From CAIWHR01 sp963781285 (GTDB lineage: Bacteria; Pseudomonadota; Gammaproteobacteria; Burkholderiales; Casimicrobiaceae), in the NCBI GenBank assembly GCA_963781285.1, contig CAWAFI010000002.1:1-64000 (forward strand): DNA of 64,000 nucleotides, read 5' to 3'. Below the pieces are notes generated by a model. That model was not told the origin of the DNA, did no database searches, and saw only the letters and a program-made list of their open reading frames with translations. Position 1 is the stretch's first letter; the number at the start of each line of letters is the position of its first letter. Shown piece by piece: positions 35,636 through 45,146 of the stretch. A program made the position numbers and the translations under genes.

Positions 35636-37974
35636 GCTCCGCGTCTTGCCGTCGTTCGCCGTCGTAGTGAAGAAATAGACGTACTTGTTCAGTGTGCTGT
35701 TGAAGGCGTACGTCGACACGTGCAGCGCCCCCGGAATCAGATTGACCGGCGAGCCGCAGGCACCGATGCGGAACGTGCCTTCCGTGTCGCCGTTGACGTT
35801 CGAGCCCATCGGCGTCACCGTCTTGACGGCGCCGAACGCCGGCACCGTCAACGTTGCGACGCCGATGAGGTTGTCCCATCCGGTGTACGGGTCGTAGCTC
35901 AGTCCGGTTGCGGGATAGCTCGCGAGCTCGACGCACATCGCGTCGCCGGTCGTGTTCTCGACCTCGATGTGGTAGTCGAAATTGTTCGTGAGCCAGCGAC
36001 CGTAGATCGTGGCCTCGCGCGCGCGGATCTTGAACTGCGAGCCGCCGCCGGTCGCCGGATCCTTCCGCGTCGCCTTCACGTACACCGGCCGCTTGTTCAG
36101 GAACACCGCGAAGGCGGCCGGCGCGGTCCGCAGGATGCAGCGGATGCCGTCGCCGGCCACGTCGACCGCCGGCGGCCGCCGCCCGTTCGCCGCCGTGCAG
36201 TCGACGCTCGCCTCGGGCGGCGGCGACACGCCGTCGACGTCGTAGAGGTTCAGCGTTCCGATCGCGTTGGCCGTCAGATCGCCGTCGACGTCCGCGACTT
36301 CGATCGCGTAGGTCTTTCCGGGCTCGACCCCCAGCGCGAACCACTTCGTGTCGGGATAAGCCCCGAACGTCTGCTTGATCGACGTGCCGTCCGGCACGAG
36401 CAGCCGCGCCGGAATGACGACCGGCTCGGAGGCACCCATGTCGGCCGCGCTGCCGACGACGCGCGGCGATCCCCGCTGATCGGCCGTCAGCGACAGCGGG
36501 TTGGAGCCTGCGTCGATCACCGGGCTTCCCGGCAGCGGCGGCTGCGTCCGCGTGAGTCCCCCGTTGAACGCGAGCGGGCCGAGCTGCGGGTCCGTCCCTT
36601 GCGGAAGGTTGTTGCTGCCCGACACCGAGATGTTGCAGACGAGCAGATCGTCTCGATCAGCGAATTGTTGGCGGTGACGGTGAAGCTCGCGAGCCCCGGC
36701 GCCGCCGTGTTGGTGCGAAGATCGAGCCTCGGCGCCGCCCCACTGTTGGCGAGAATGGACGACGTCATCGTCAGCGTCGGCGGCGTGCAGTTCGTCACAC
36801 CGTCGTTCGACAAGCCGTTGTGCAGGTAGACGCCTCCGACCCCTCCCGAACCGGTGCCCGACACATTGTTGTTCACCGTCGAGTTGTCGAGCTCGAGCGC
36901 GACGTTGCCGAACACGAGGATGCCCGCCAGGTTGGGGGCCGTGTTGCCCGATACCGTCGAATCGACGAACTTGACCACTATCGCGTCGGCGGGCGCCTGA
37001 AGCGTGGAATCGGTATTGACCGCAAAGAAGCCGCCGCCCGTCGACTGGCCCGGGCTGAACGACACGCTGTTGTCCGAAATTTCCGAACGTACGAGCGTCA
37101 GCGACTTCGCGCCACCAAAGAAGCCGCCGCCGATAAGAGACCCCCGGATCGGGCGGGCTGGGGACATCGACGTGGTTGTCGACGATCCGGCTGTCGGTGA
37201 TCGTGATGTCGGCGTACGCCAGGGCGAAGATTCCGCCACCGCGACCGTGGCTGCCGCTGCCGGCGACCGGCTGCGCGCGATTGCCCGCAAACACGGTGTT
37301 GGCGATCGTTACCGTCGGTGCCGGCGCAAATCGGGTGACGTTCGCATTGCCGCAGCTCCTCGCGAAGTAGTCGGCGACACGCAGACCGCCGCCTTCGATA
37401 TTGCTGCTCGTCGGGGACAGCGGCTTCGCCGAATTGCCGACCAACAGGGAATTCGTGATCGACAGCGACTGCCCGGCGTACTGCAGGTGGAAGTCGATGC
37501 CGCCGCCCGATCGCGGGCGGCGCTGTCGTAAATGACGACCGAGTCCAGGTGGAGGCTGTGGAACGCGTTGATGGCGCCGCCCGGATTGTCGGTGTTGCGG
37601 GCGCCGTTGCCGAGCCCCAATCCGGAAATCGTGACGACGTAGTCGAGGGAGCCCGTTGGCGCGGGACAGGCCGCAGGCGACGCCTCCAGGATCTCGAAGA
37701 TCCGGTCGTTCGCGTTGCCTTCGATCTGCAGCTGCCGCCAGCCCGGCCCCGTGATCGTCAGCGCGTGCGCGATCGGGATCTGTCCCGAGGTGAGCACGAT
37801 CGGGCTCTTGACGGCCGGGTCGAACGTGATCGTGTCACCTGCTGCGGATGCCGCGACGGCGGCGCGCAGGCTCCCCGGCCCGCTGTCGTTGTTGTTGGTG
37901 ACCGTCAGGATGGCGGCCTCGACGGCGGCCGATGACAGCGCGGCGAGCGCCGCCGCCAACAGTGTCGCTCTCAC
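35627..37974 (-). pseudogene. Secreted beta-helix protein with the shared C-terminal domain, three frame breaks
   Basis: Reconstructed protein of about 780 residues. GTG 37974 is chosen because GGGAGG lies just upstream and the frame opens with a signal peptide (RATLLAAALAALSSAAVEAA). The mature N-terminus LTVTNNNDSGPGSLRAAV is typical of parallel beta-helix surface proteins, and DQRGSPRV..DMGASEP ends that domain as in choice-of-anchor Q proteins. From about residue 525 the ~260-residue shared domain follows (RLLVPDGTS, EPGKTYAIE, DGIRCILR, ATIYGRWLTNNFDYH). Frame breaks lie near 37505, 37165 and 36645, all in the beta-helix; the C-terminal domain is intact. Likely function is surface or extracellular binding; unproven. 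Confidence 0.65.
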
Positions 37975-38194
37975 GATCCCCTCCCTGGGCATCGACGCAC
38001 GAACCGCCGGTATCACGGCCGAGGAAGCGAACGGCGAGGCCCTGCTCCCGGACCGATATCCGCGGGAGCGGATTCTAGCTAGCGTCGCGCCGAAATTACA
38101 AGAGCCATCCGTCCGTTGGGGTGGGGCGGGCGGCTCGACTCCAGGTCCCGACCGACCTGGCAATCTAAATGCCGACGTTCATGGCGCCGACGCA

Positions 38195-38224
38195 AGAAAA
38201 AGGGCCTCCGGCGACGGACGGCCC
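38195..38224 (-). terminator. Terminator after stand-alone copy 2
   Basis: On the minus strand GGGCC...GGCCC (38224-38202) with a 13-base loop is followed by TTTTTC. It lies 34 bases after the stop at 38258. Confidence 0.65.
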
Positions 38225-38257
38225 CATGGGACCAGGACGAGATGCCACGCGGCGCCG

Positions 38258-39130
38258 CTACCAGCTGTTGCCCGTCGCGCCGTTGTTCGCCGTGTTGGTG
38301 AAAAAGTACAGAAACTTGTCCGTCACCGGGTTGTACGCATACGTGCTCACGTGCAACGCACTCGGCACGAAATTCACCGGCGTCGGACAGGCCCCGATCC
38401 GCAGCGTCCCCTTGTTGTCGTTCAGCGCCCCCACCAGCGTCCCGTTCGGAAACACAAACTTGTTCGCCCCAAACGCCGGGATCGTCAGCGTCGTCTGCAT
38501 CAACCCGCCGCTCCACGTCCCGCTGTAGCTGTCCCCCGCATTGGGCAGGAACAGGATCTGCGCACACAACGCATCCGCCGTCGTGTTCTCCAGCTCGACG
38601 TGAAAGTCGTAGCCATTGGTCGTCCAGCGCCCGTAGATCGTGCTCTCCCGCACCCGGATCTGGAAGCTCGGCCCCAGCACCGACCCCACCGCAACATAGA
38701 TCCCGCGCTTGTTCTGCGTGTTGCCCACCGTCGGCGGAAACATCCGCACGATGCAGCGGATGCCATCGCTCGCCACCACCAGCGCCGGCGCCCGCGCGTT
38801 CGCCGTGCAGTCCACGTTGGTCTCCGCCGGCGCGCTCACCCCACTGCCGTCGGTCACGTTCACCGCGCCAATCGTGTTCGACGCCAGATCGCTGTACGGA
38901 TCCACCACCTCCACCGCATAGGTCTTCCCCGGCTCGGTCCCGAACACGAACCAGCGCGTCTCCCCGCCGCCGATGTTCTGCAGCAGCGACGAGCCGTCCG
39001 GCACGATCACCCGCGCGTTGCCCACCGCCGTGTTGGCCAGCGGCCCCACCTGCCCCAGCGCCGGCAGCGCCCCCAGACTCAGAGCCGCGAGCATTCCCAC
39101 CACCGACGTCACCATCTTCCGTGCCTTCAT
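38258..39130 (-). CDS. Stand-alone copy 2 of the shared secreted domain, intact
   Basis: 290-residue secreted protein of unknown function. A signal peptide (MKARKMVTSVVGMLAALSLG, cut near PALGQ) is followed by the shared domain alone. Motifs in order: VIVPDGSS, WFVFGTEPGKTYAVEV, VDCTA, DGIRCIV, STIYGRWTTNGYDFHVELEN, TIPAFGANKFVFPNG, RIGACPTPVN and LHVSTYAYNP. Four cysteines (in VDCTA, DGIRCIV, DALCAQ, GACPT) are conserved in all four copies in this locus and could form two disulfides in an oxidising compartment. GGAAGGGAG precedes the ATG. It follows the RCC1 gene by 35 bases and is probably its operon partner. Confidence 0.8.
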   Translation of the reverse strand: MKARKMVTSVVGMLAALSLGALPALGQVGPLANTAVGNARVIVPDGSSLLQNIGGGETRWFVFGTEPGKTYAVEVVDPYSDLASNTIGAVNVTDGSGVSAPAETNVDCTANARAPALVVASDGIRCIVRMFPPTVGNTQNKRGIYVAVGSVLGPSFQIRVRESTIYGRWTTNGYDFHVELENTTADALCAQILFLPNAGDSYSGTWSGGLMQTTLTIPAFGANKFVFPNGTLVGALNDNKGTLRIGACPTPVNFVPSALHVSTYAYNPVTDKFLYFFTNTANNGATGNSW

Positions 39131-39175
39131 GATCCGCTCCCTTCCGGAGAAACCTGTCTGCCTGATTACCACGTG
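38258..39175 (-). repeat. Duplicated segment, copy 2
   Basis: Second copy of the segment described at 34714-35635, including an identical 40-base intergenic leader ending GGAAGGGAGCGGATCATG. Confidence 0.85.
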
Positions 39176-42100
39176 CTCCGCGTCTTGCCCTCGTTCGCCG
39201 TCGAGGTGAAGAAGTAGATGATCCGGTTGCCCACCGGGTCGAACGCGTACGTGCTGACGTGCAGTCCGGCCGCGAGCAGGTTGGTCGGCGACCCGCAGGC
39301 GTTGATGCGCAACGTGCCTTCGCTGTCGGTGCCGACCAGGCTGCCGCTCGGGATCGCCTGCTTGACCGCGCCGAACGCCGGCACCGTCAGCATGAACGAG
39401 GCGATCGATCCCGACCACCCCGGACCTGCCGTGTAGGTAAGACCCGACGCCGGATAGCGCGCGACCTCGACGCATGTCGCGTCGCCCGTCGTATTCTCGA
39501 CCTCGACGTGGTAGTCGAAATTGTTCGTGAGCCAGCGACCATAGATCGTGGCCTCGCGCGCGCGGATCTTGAACTGCGAGCCGCCGCCGAGGGCCGGGTC
39601 CATCCGCGTCACGTTCACATACACCGGCCGCTTGTTCTCCTGCATGCCCGCCGCCGGCAATGCCGTACGGAGAATGCAGCGGATGCCATCACTGTTCACG
39701 TCCACCGCCGGCGGCCGTCGCCCGTTGGAGGCGGTGCAGTCGACACTCGCCTCCGGCGGCGCCGACACGCCATCGGGCGCGAAGACGCCCAGCGTACCGA
39801 TCGCGTCGGCCGTCAGGTCGCCAGTGGGGTCGACGGTCTCGATGACGTAGGTCTTGCCCGGCTCCACACCCATCGCGAACCAGCGCGCCTCCGGATACGA
39901 CGTGAACGTCTGCTTGAGCGAGGTCCCGTCGGGCACGAGAAGTCTCGCGTTGGGGGAAACCACATAGAAGACCGTGTTGGACGGTGAGCTGACCGCGCCC
40001 GTACCGATGGAGTTGGTCGCCCGGACATTGCACGTGTAGGGCGTGCCGCTGACGAGTCCGGTGACGGTGATCGGGCTCGCGGCGCCGACCGCCGTGATCG
40101 CTCCAGGATTGCACGTCACCGTGTAGCTGATAATCGGCGCGCCGCCGGTATTGGCAGGGGGCGTGAACGTCACGGTAATGCCGCTCGCACTCTGCACCGC
40201 GACAATGCCGGTGGGCGCCCCGGGTGGAACGGCGAAGATGTCGAATGGCAGACTGAGACCGCTGGTCAACGCGTCGCCGCTGGTGCGGTTGGCACCGAGC
40301 AAGGCGCCGATTTGCGCAGTGTCGATTGTGGCGCCTCCGACCGTGCAGCTATTGGTTCCTGCCGATTGCGTGCACGTGATGCTGCCACCGAGCGCCCCGG
40401 GGCCGACGAGCACGAGGCTGACTCCCGTAGTGGCGGTCACCGGCGCCGTCGTACCGCCGGCATCCCAGCTTTCGACGACGACGTTGAAGCCGGTGCTGAC
40501 GGCAACGCTGGCGCCGCCGTTGACACTCGTGATTGCAAGCTGCGTGGCAGGACCGACGGCCAGCACGCTTCCGGGAAACGGTCGCGTTCCCGCGGTGCCA
40601 TCCCCCAACTCGCCATCGTCGTTCTGACCCCAGCACTTGACACCCGCCGTGCTGGTCAGCGCGCAGGCATGGTACTGCCCGGCCGCGATGGCCAAGACCC
40701 CGCTGGTCAATCCGGTGACGTCGACCGGCGCCAATCGCTGCGTCGTCGTGCCGTCGCCAAGCTGCCCATTGCCATTCAATCCCCAACACTTGACGCCGCC
40801 ACTGTTGGTCAACGCGCACGTGTGGCCGGCGCCTGCCGCGATGGCCGCGATTCCGCTGCTCAGTCCGTTGACGTTGACGGCCGTCAGCCGTTGCGTCGTC
40901 GTGCCATCGCCGAGCTGTCCGTTGGCGTTGAGTCCCCAGCACTTGACACCGCCGGCGCCGGTAAGCACGCAGCTGTGGGACAGTCCCGTCGTAACGGCCG
41001 TTACGCCACTGGTCAGGCCGCTCACGTTGACTGGCGTCAGCCGCTGCGACTGCGTGCCATCGCCAATCTGCCCATTGCCATTGAGCCCCCAGCACTTGGC
41101 TCCTCCGCCCGTAGTCAGCGCGCAGGTGTGAAACTGCCCCGCGCTTACCGCCGCTGCCCCGCTCGTCAAGCCGCTGACGTCGACCGGCACCAACCGTCGG
41201 GTCGTGGAATTGTCGCCAAGCTGGCCGTTGCCATTGTTTCCCCAGCACTTGAGGCCGGCGCTGCTGGTCAGCGCGCACGTGTGGTCGCTGCCGACACTTG
41301 CCGTGATCGCCACGGCCCCGGTAAGACCGCTCACGTCGACCGGCGCGAGTCGTGGCGTCTGGGTGCCGTCGCCCAGCTGTCCATTGATGTTGTCCCCCCA
41401 ACATTTGGCGCCACCACCAACCACCGCACAGGTGTGAATGGTGCCGGCGGCGATGGCAGATGCAGCGCTCAATCCGCTTGCCGAGATGGGCGTCACCGCG
41501 CTGATGACCGTGCCGTCGCCGAGCTGACCGGAACCATTCCCGCCGAAGCAAAGCACCGAGCCGCCCGTGGTGAGCGCGCAGGTGTGCACGCCGCCGGCAG
41601 CAACCAGACCGAGCGCAGCCAAGCCTGTTACGTCGGTGGGCGTCGGCCGCTGCGTGACGGAGTTATCTCCAAGCTGGCCGTTGCTGTTGAGACCCCAGCA
41701 TGCCAACCCGCCGCCGATTCGCGCGCAGGTGTGCAAGCCGCCGGCGACGACCGTCGAGACTCCGACCGGGCCACTGACATCGACGGGCGTCAGGCGCGTG
41801 GTGGCGACCGTACCATCGCCGATCTGACCGTAACTGTTATCGCCCCAACATTTGACTCCGCTGCCCGCCACCGCACAGGTATGACCATTGCCGGCGGCGA
41901 TTCCGGACACGCCGCTCGAGAGACCGCTCACATTGGTCGGCACCGGCCGCTGGGTGGTCGAATTGTCGCCAATCTGACCGTAGCCATTCCAGCCCCAGCA
42001 CTTGACGCCGCTCCCCACCAACGCGCAGCTATGGTACTGGCCAACCGCGATCACGCTCGCACCGGAGATCAAGCCGCTCACATCGACCGGGACCTGCCGT

Positions 42101-43920
42101 TGCGTAAGCGTGCTGTCACCTACTTGTCCGTAGCCATTCCAACCCCAGCACTTCACGCCACCGCTGTTCATCAAGGCGCAGGTGTGTGCTGCGCCTGCCT
42201 CGATCGCCATTACGCCGCTTGCCAATCCGACGACATCGACCGGCACCAGCCGTTGCGTCAGCGTGTTGTCGCCGAGTTGGCCGGTGCTGTTGAGTCCCCA
42301 GCATTTGACCCCTCCGGCGTTGGTGAGCGCGCACGTGTGGCTGTCGCCGGCTGCGATCGATTTCGCGCCACTGGTCAAGCCGCTGACATCCACTGGCGCC
42401 ACGCGCTGCGCGGTCGAACTGTCGCCGAGCTGGCCGTTGGCGTTCAGCCCCCAGCATTTGACGCCGCCGGCGCTCGTCAGCGCACAGGTATGGCTCGCCC
42501 CCGTGGCCAACGCGATCACGCCGTTGGTCAGCCCGAGCACGTCGACCGCGGTCAGCCGCTGCGTAGTCGAGTTATCGCCCAATTGACCATTGTCGTTGGA
42601 TCCCCAGCATTTGACGCCGCCTCCGCTGACCAGCGCGCAGGTGTGCAATCCGCCGGCGGCCATGGTCCTCACGCCCGCCTGGCCGCTCACCACGGAAGGG
42701 GTCAGCCGCTGTGTCGTGGCGTTGTCGCCAAGCTGGCCCGACCCATCATGGCCCCAGCACTTGACCGCACCGCCACCGACCACCGCACATGTATGCTGGG
42801 CGCCCGCCGTCATTGCCGTCGCGCCACTGGTGAGGCCGGTGACGTCGACCGCACTCAATCGCGATACGAGCGTGCTGTCGCCGAGCTGCCCGTCCACATT
42901 GAGGCCCCAGCACTTGGCGCCGGTTCCAGTGGTCAACGCACACGTGTGCTGAAAACCGGCAATGATCGCGGTGACTCCGGTGGTCATGCCGAGCACGTCG
43001 ACCGGCGTGAGCCGCTGGGTCTGCGAGTTATCCCCGAGTTGACCGTTGCTGTTCAGGCCCCAGCACTTGACCCCACCGCTGACCAGGGCGCAGGTGTGAC
43101 CAACTCCCGCTGCCAACGCGGTGGCGCCGCTGGCGATGCCGTTCACGTTGACGGGCGTGAGGCGTTGCGTTTGTGAGTTGTCGCCAAGCTGACCATTGCT
43201 GTTGATGCCCCAGCACCTGACGCCGCCGGCACTCGTTACCGCGCAAGTGTGGTTCTGCCCCGCGATGATCGCGACCACGCCGCTGGCGAGGCCGCTGACG
43301 TTGACCGGAGTGAGTCGTTGCGTCGTGGAGTTGTCGCCGAGTTGGCCATTGCCATTGGCTCCCCAGCACTTGACGCCGCCGCCCGTCGTCAGTGCGCAGG
43401 TATGCGCCGCTCCTGCCGCAATCGCGGCCACGCCGCTCGCCAGGCCACTTACGTTGACGGGCGTCAATCGCGGGACAATCGTGCCGTCACCCAGTTGGCC
43501 ATTGGTGTTGAGCCCCCAGCACTTGACGGCACCGCCGGCGACGAGCGCACAGCTATGGCTGTTGCCGGCGGCGACCGCGAGCGCACCGCTGGCGAGTCCG
43601 TTGACCGCGACCGGCGTCAATCGCGGCGTCGTCGTGTTGTCGCCGAGTTGGCCGCTGCCATTCGATCCCCAACACTTGATGCCGCCGCCCGTCGTCAGCG
43701 CGCACGTGTGCGTGCCCCCCGCGCTGGCCGAAAGCGCGGTTGCTCCGGTGAACTGCACGAAGGCATGAGAGTGAAGCCCCCACGCGCAAAGGACGGCAAG
43801 TCCCAACAATCGGAAGAGTTCACCGCCGATCGCGTATCGATGCGATGCCACGATGGCGAGAGAAGACCTGGATGCGGGGCGCGTTGACACGATGAGCCCG
43901 CTAGAGGAATCGCGAACCAT
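39166..43920 (-). CDS. Giant secreted RCC1-repeat protein with Ig-like, FN3 and shared C-terminal domain
   Basis: 1584-residue predicted extracellular protein. A signal-anchor-like N-terminus (LFRLLGLAVLCAWGLHSHA) is followed by 21 RCC1 repeats of about 51 residues from residue ~57 to ~1130, each of the form HTCAL..GGVKCWG.N..GQLGD...QRLTPV.V.GL..G. RCC1 propellers have seven blades, so 21 repeats fit three propellers. Each repeat has two Cys, probably disulfide-bonded. Then an Ig-like segment (~1135-1230), an FN3 domain (PPGAPTGIVAVQ, ~1232-1322) and the shared domain (~1325-1584, from RLLVPDGTS to the end). The frame is intact over 4.75 kb. Start uncertain by up to 30 residues. Probably binds a ligand on the cell surface or outside; function unknown. 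Confidence 0.85.
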   Translation of the reverse strand: MVRDSSSGLIVSTRPASRSSLAIVASHRYAIGGELFRLLGLAVLCAWGLHSHAFVQFTGATALSASAGGTHTCALTTGGGIKCWGSNGSGQLGDNTTTPRLTPVAVNGLASGALAVAAGNSHSCALVAGGAVKCWGLNTNGQLGDGTIVPRLTPVNVSGLASGVAAIAAGAAHTCALTTGGGVKCWGANGNGQLGDNSTTQRLTPVNVSGLASGVVAIIAGQNHTCAVTSAGGVRCWGINSNGQLGDNSQTQRLTPVNVNGIASGATALAAGVGHTCALVSGGVKCWGLNSNGQLGDNSQTQRLTPVDVLGMTTGVTAIIAGFQHTCALTTGTGAKCWGLNVDGQLGDSTLVSRLSAVDVTGLTSGATAMTAGAQHTCAVVGGGAVKCWGHDGSGQLGDNATTQRLTPSVVSGQAGVRTMAAGGLHTCALVSGGGVKCWGSNDNGQLGDNSTTQRLTAVDVLGLTNGVIALATGASHTCALTSAGGVKCWGLNANGQLGDSSTAQRVAPVDVSGLTSGAKSIAAGDSHTCALTNAGGVKCWGLNSTGQLGDNTLTQRLVPVDVVGLASGVMAIEAGAAHTCALMNSGGVKCWGWNGYGQVGDSTLTQRQVPVDVSGLISGASVIAVGQYHSCALVGSGVKCWGWNGYGQIGDNSTTQRPVPTNVSGLSSGVSGIAAGNGHTCAVAGSGVKCWGDNSYGQIGDGTVATTRLTPVDVSGPVGVSTVVAGGLHTCARIGGGLACWGLNSNGQLGDNSVTQRPTPTDVTGLAALGLVAAGGVHTCALTTGGSVLCFGGNGSGQLGDGTVISAVTPISASGLSAASAIAAGTIHTCAVVGGGAKCWGDNINGQLGDGTQTPRLAPVDVSGLTGAVAITASVGSDHTCALTSSAGLKCWGNNGNGQLGDNSTTRRLVPVDVSGLTSGAAAVSAGQFHTCALTTGGGAKCWGLNGNGQIGDGTQSQRLTPVNVSGLTSGVTAVTTGLSHSCVLTGAGGVKCWGLNANGQLGDGTTTQRLTAVNVNGLSSGIAAIAAGAGHTCALTNSGGVKCWGLNGNGQLGDGTTTQRLAPVDVTGLTSGVLAIAAGQYHACALTSTAGVKCWGQNDDGELGDGTAGTRPFPGSVLAVGPATQLAITSVNGGASVAVSTGFNVVVESWDAGGTTAPVTATTGVSLVLVGPGALGGSITCTQSAGTNSCTVGGATIDTAQIGALLGANRTSGDALTSGLSLPFDIFAVPPGAPTGIVAVQSASGITVTFTPPANTGGAPIISYTVTCNPGAITAVGAASPITVTGLVSGTPYTCNVRATNSIGTGAVSSPSNTVFYVVSPNARLLVPDGTSLKQTFTSYPEARWFAMGVEPGKTYVIETVDPTGDLTADAIGTLGVFAPDGVSAPPEASVDCTASNGRRPPAVDVNSDGIRCILRTALPAAGMQENKRPVYVNVTRMDPALGGGSQFKIRAREATIYGRWLTNNFDYHVEVENTTGDATCVEVARYPASGLTYTAGPGWSGSIASFMLTVPAFGAVKQAIPSGSLVGTDSEGTLRINACGSPTNLLAAGLHVSTYAFDPVGNRIIYFFTSTANEGKTRSTW
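40540..43752 (-). repeat. 21 tandem RCC1 coding repeats
   Basis: About 153-bp period. Units vary enough between copies (for example GLASG, GLTSG, GLSSG endings) that the array is old, but blocks such as repeats 4-5 and 19-20 are close, suggesting local duplications. Confidence 0.85.
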
Positions 43921-44358
43921 TCAGTCCGAGCGTTCCGTTCGGGCGCAACCCTACTTGTTTGATCGGCGTGTTCACGTGCGCTCGCCCCTGCGTGTTGTCG
44001 TTTGCCCTGCGATCGCGAGCGAGCCGATGCGCCGCCCAAAATCGAACTCGCGCGATGCTGCACTTGTGAGCAACAACCGTGCCATCTGGCATCGACTTGA
44101 GCGCACCGTGCGCACGCTTCGTCGGCACGAGAACAGCAACCAAATCGACACAACAAGGCGAAAACTAAGCGCTGAACTTCGGTTCGTTGTACAGCACATC
44201 TGGCCATGCATTCGATAGTGCTGCCCGAATGCCGGACCCGAGGCACTGGAATCCCGCGCACGGGAATCACGGGTGCGGCGGGAACTCAGGGATACCGATA
44301 CGACATGACCAGACGCTGTCTCGCCATCGGGCCACGCTTGGAGCGGGTGACGCCACGC
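43921..44358. other. Intergenic region upstream of the RCC1 gene
   Basis: About 440 bases between two minus-strand genes; it should hold the promoter of the RCC1 locus. Base composition is lower in GC than its surroundings. I see no convincing -35/-10 pair, no gene and no strong hairpin. Confidence 0.35.
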
Positions 44359-45033
44359 TTAGAGCAACCCGCGCTCCGCAAATGAGGTGAGCCGTCCGCC
44401 GGCGACGACGAAGTGGTCGAGCGTCCGGATGTCGACCAGCGCCAGTGCCTGCTTCAGCGCCTGCGTGAGGAGCTCGTCGGCGCGCGAGGGCTCGGCCACG
44501 CCCGACGGATGATTGTGCGCGAAGATCATCGCCGCGGCGTTGCGCGCGAGCGCCGCCTTCACGACTTCGCGCGGATAGACGCTCGTCTGCGCCAGTGTCC
44601 CGCGAAAGAGCTCCTCGGCGGCCAGTACGCGGTTCTGACTGTCGAGGAACAGTCCGACGAACACTTCGTAGGGACGCCCGCTGAGGGACAGCCTCAGGTA
44701 GTCGCGCACCGCCTGCGGGGAGGCGAGCGCATCCCGCGCCGCAGCCTCTTCGGCAAGCGATCGGCGCGCCAACTCCACGACGCTCGCGAGCACCGCCGAG
44801 CGCGCGGCCCCGAACCCCCTCACGGCCGCGACCTCCGCTGCCGGTGCCGCAAGAAGCGACGCGAGCCCGCCGAAGCGCGCAATGAGGTCGCGTGCGAGAT
44901 CGAGCGCACTGCGCCCCGCAATCCCCGTGCGCACGAGAAGCGCCAGGAGTTCCGCATCGGACAGCGCCCCGGCCCCGTGCGCGAGCAGCCTCTCGCGAGG
45001 GCGTTCGCAGCTCGGCCGGTCACGGATGCGCAT
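44359..45033 (-). CDS. radC: RadC-family JAB domain protein
   Basis: 224-residue protein with N-terminal helix-hairpin-helix (PRERLLAHGAGALSDAELLALLVRTG) and C-terminal JAB/MPN metal-binding domain. The metal motif is HNHPSGVAEPSRAD (H-x-H...S..D). Despite the name, a role in repair is not established. ATG 45033 has GAAGGAG 6 bases upstream. It is divergent from coaBC with about 110 bases between, an arrangement common in beta- and gammaproteobacteria. Confidence 0.93.
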   Translation of the reverse strand: MRIRDRPSCERPRERLLAHGAGALSDAELLALLVRTGIAGRSALDLARDLIARFGGLASLLAAPAAEVAAVRGFGAARSAVLASVVELARRSLAEEAAARDALASPQAVRDYLRLSLSGRPYEVFVGLFLDSQNRVLAAEELFRGTLAQTSVYPREVVKAALARNAAAMIFAHNHPSGVAEPSRADELLTQALKQALALVDIRTLDHFVVAGGRLTSFAERGLL

Positions 45034-45146
45034 CGCGTTCTCCTTCGTCGTGTCGGGACAGCGACGGCTGCGCGGCTCAATCGAGAAGCGCGCATCGTCG
45101 AGGCCAGTGTAAACTTCGCGCGTCGCACAACGTATCGGCCGCAAGG

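Noticed and set aside
40312..43176. Very long open frame on the plus strand (about 950 codons) opposite the RCC1 gene
   Set aside because: It is the antisense shadow of a repetitive high-GC gene; its translation is Arg/Ala/Gly/Asp-rich without domains, and it repeats with the RCC1 period.
40540..43752. Regular ~153-bp spacing of similar sequence blocks, CRISPR-like at first sight
   Set aside because: The period, lack of unique spacers and perfect coding frame show these are RCC1 protein repeats.
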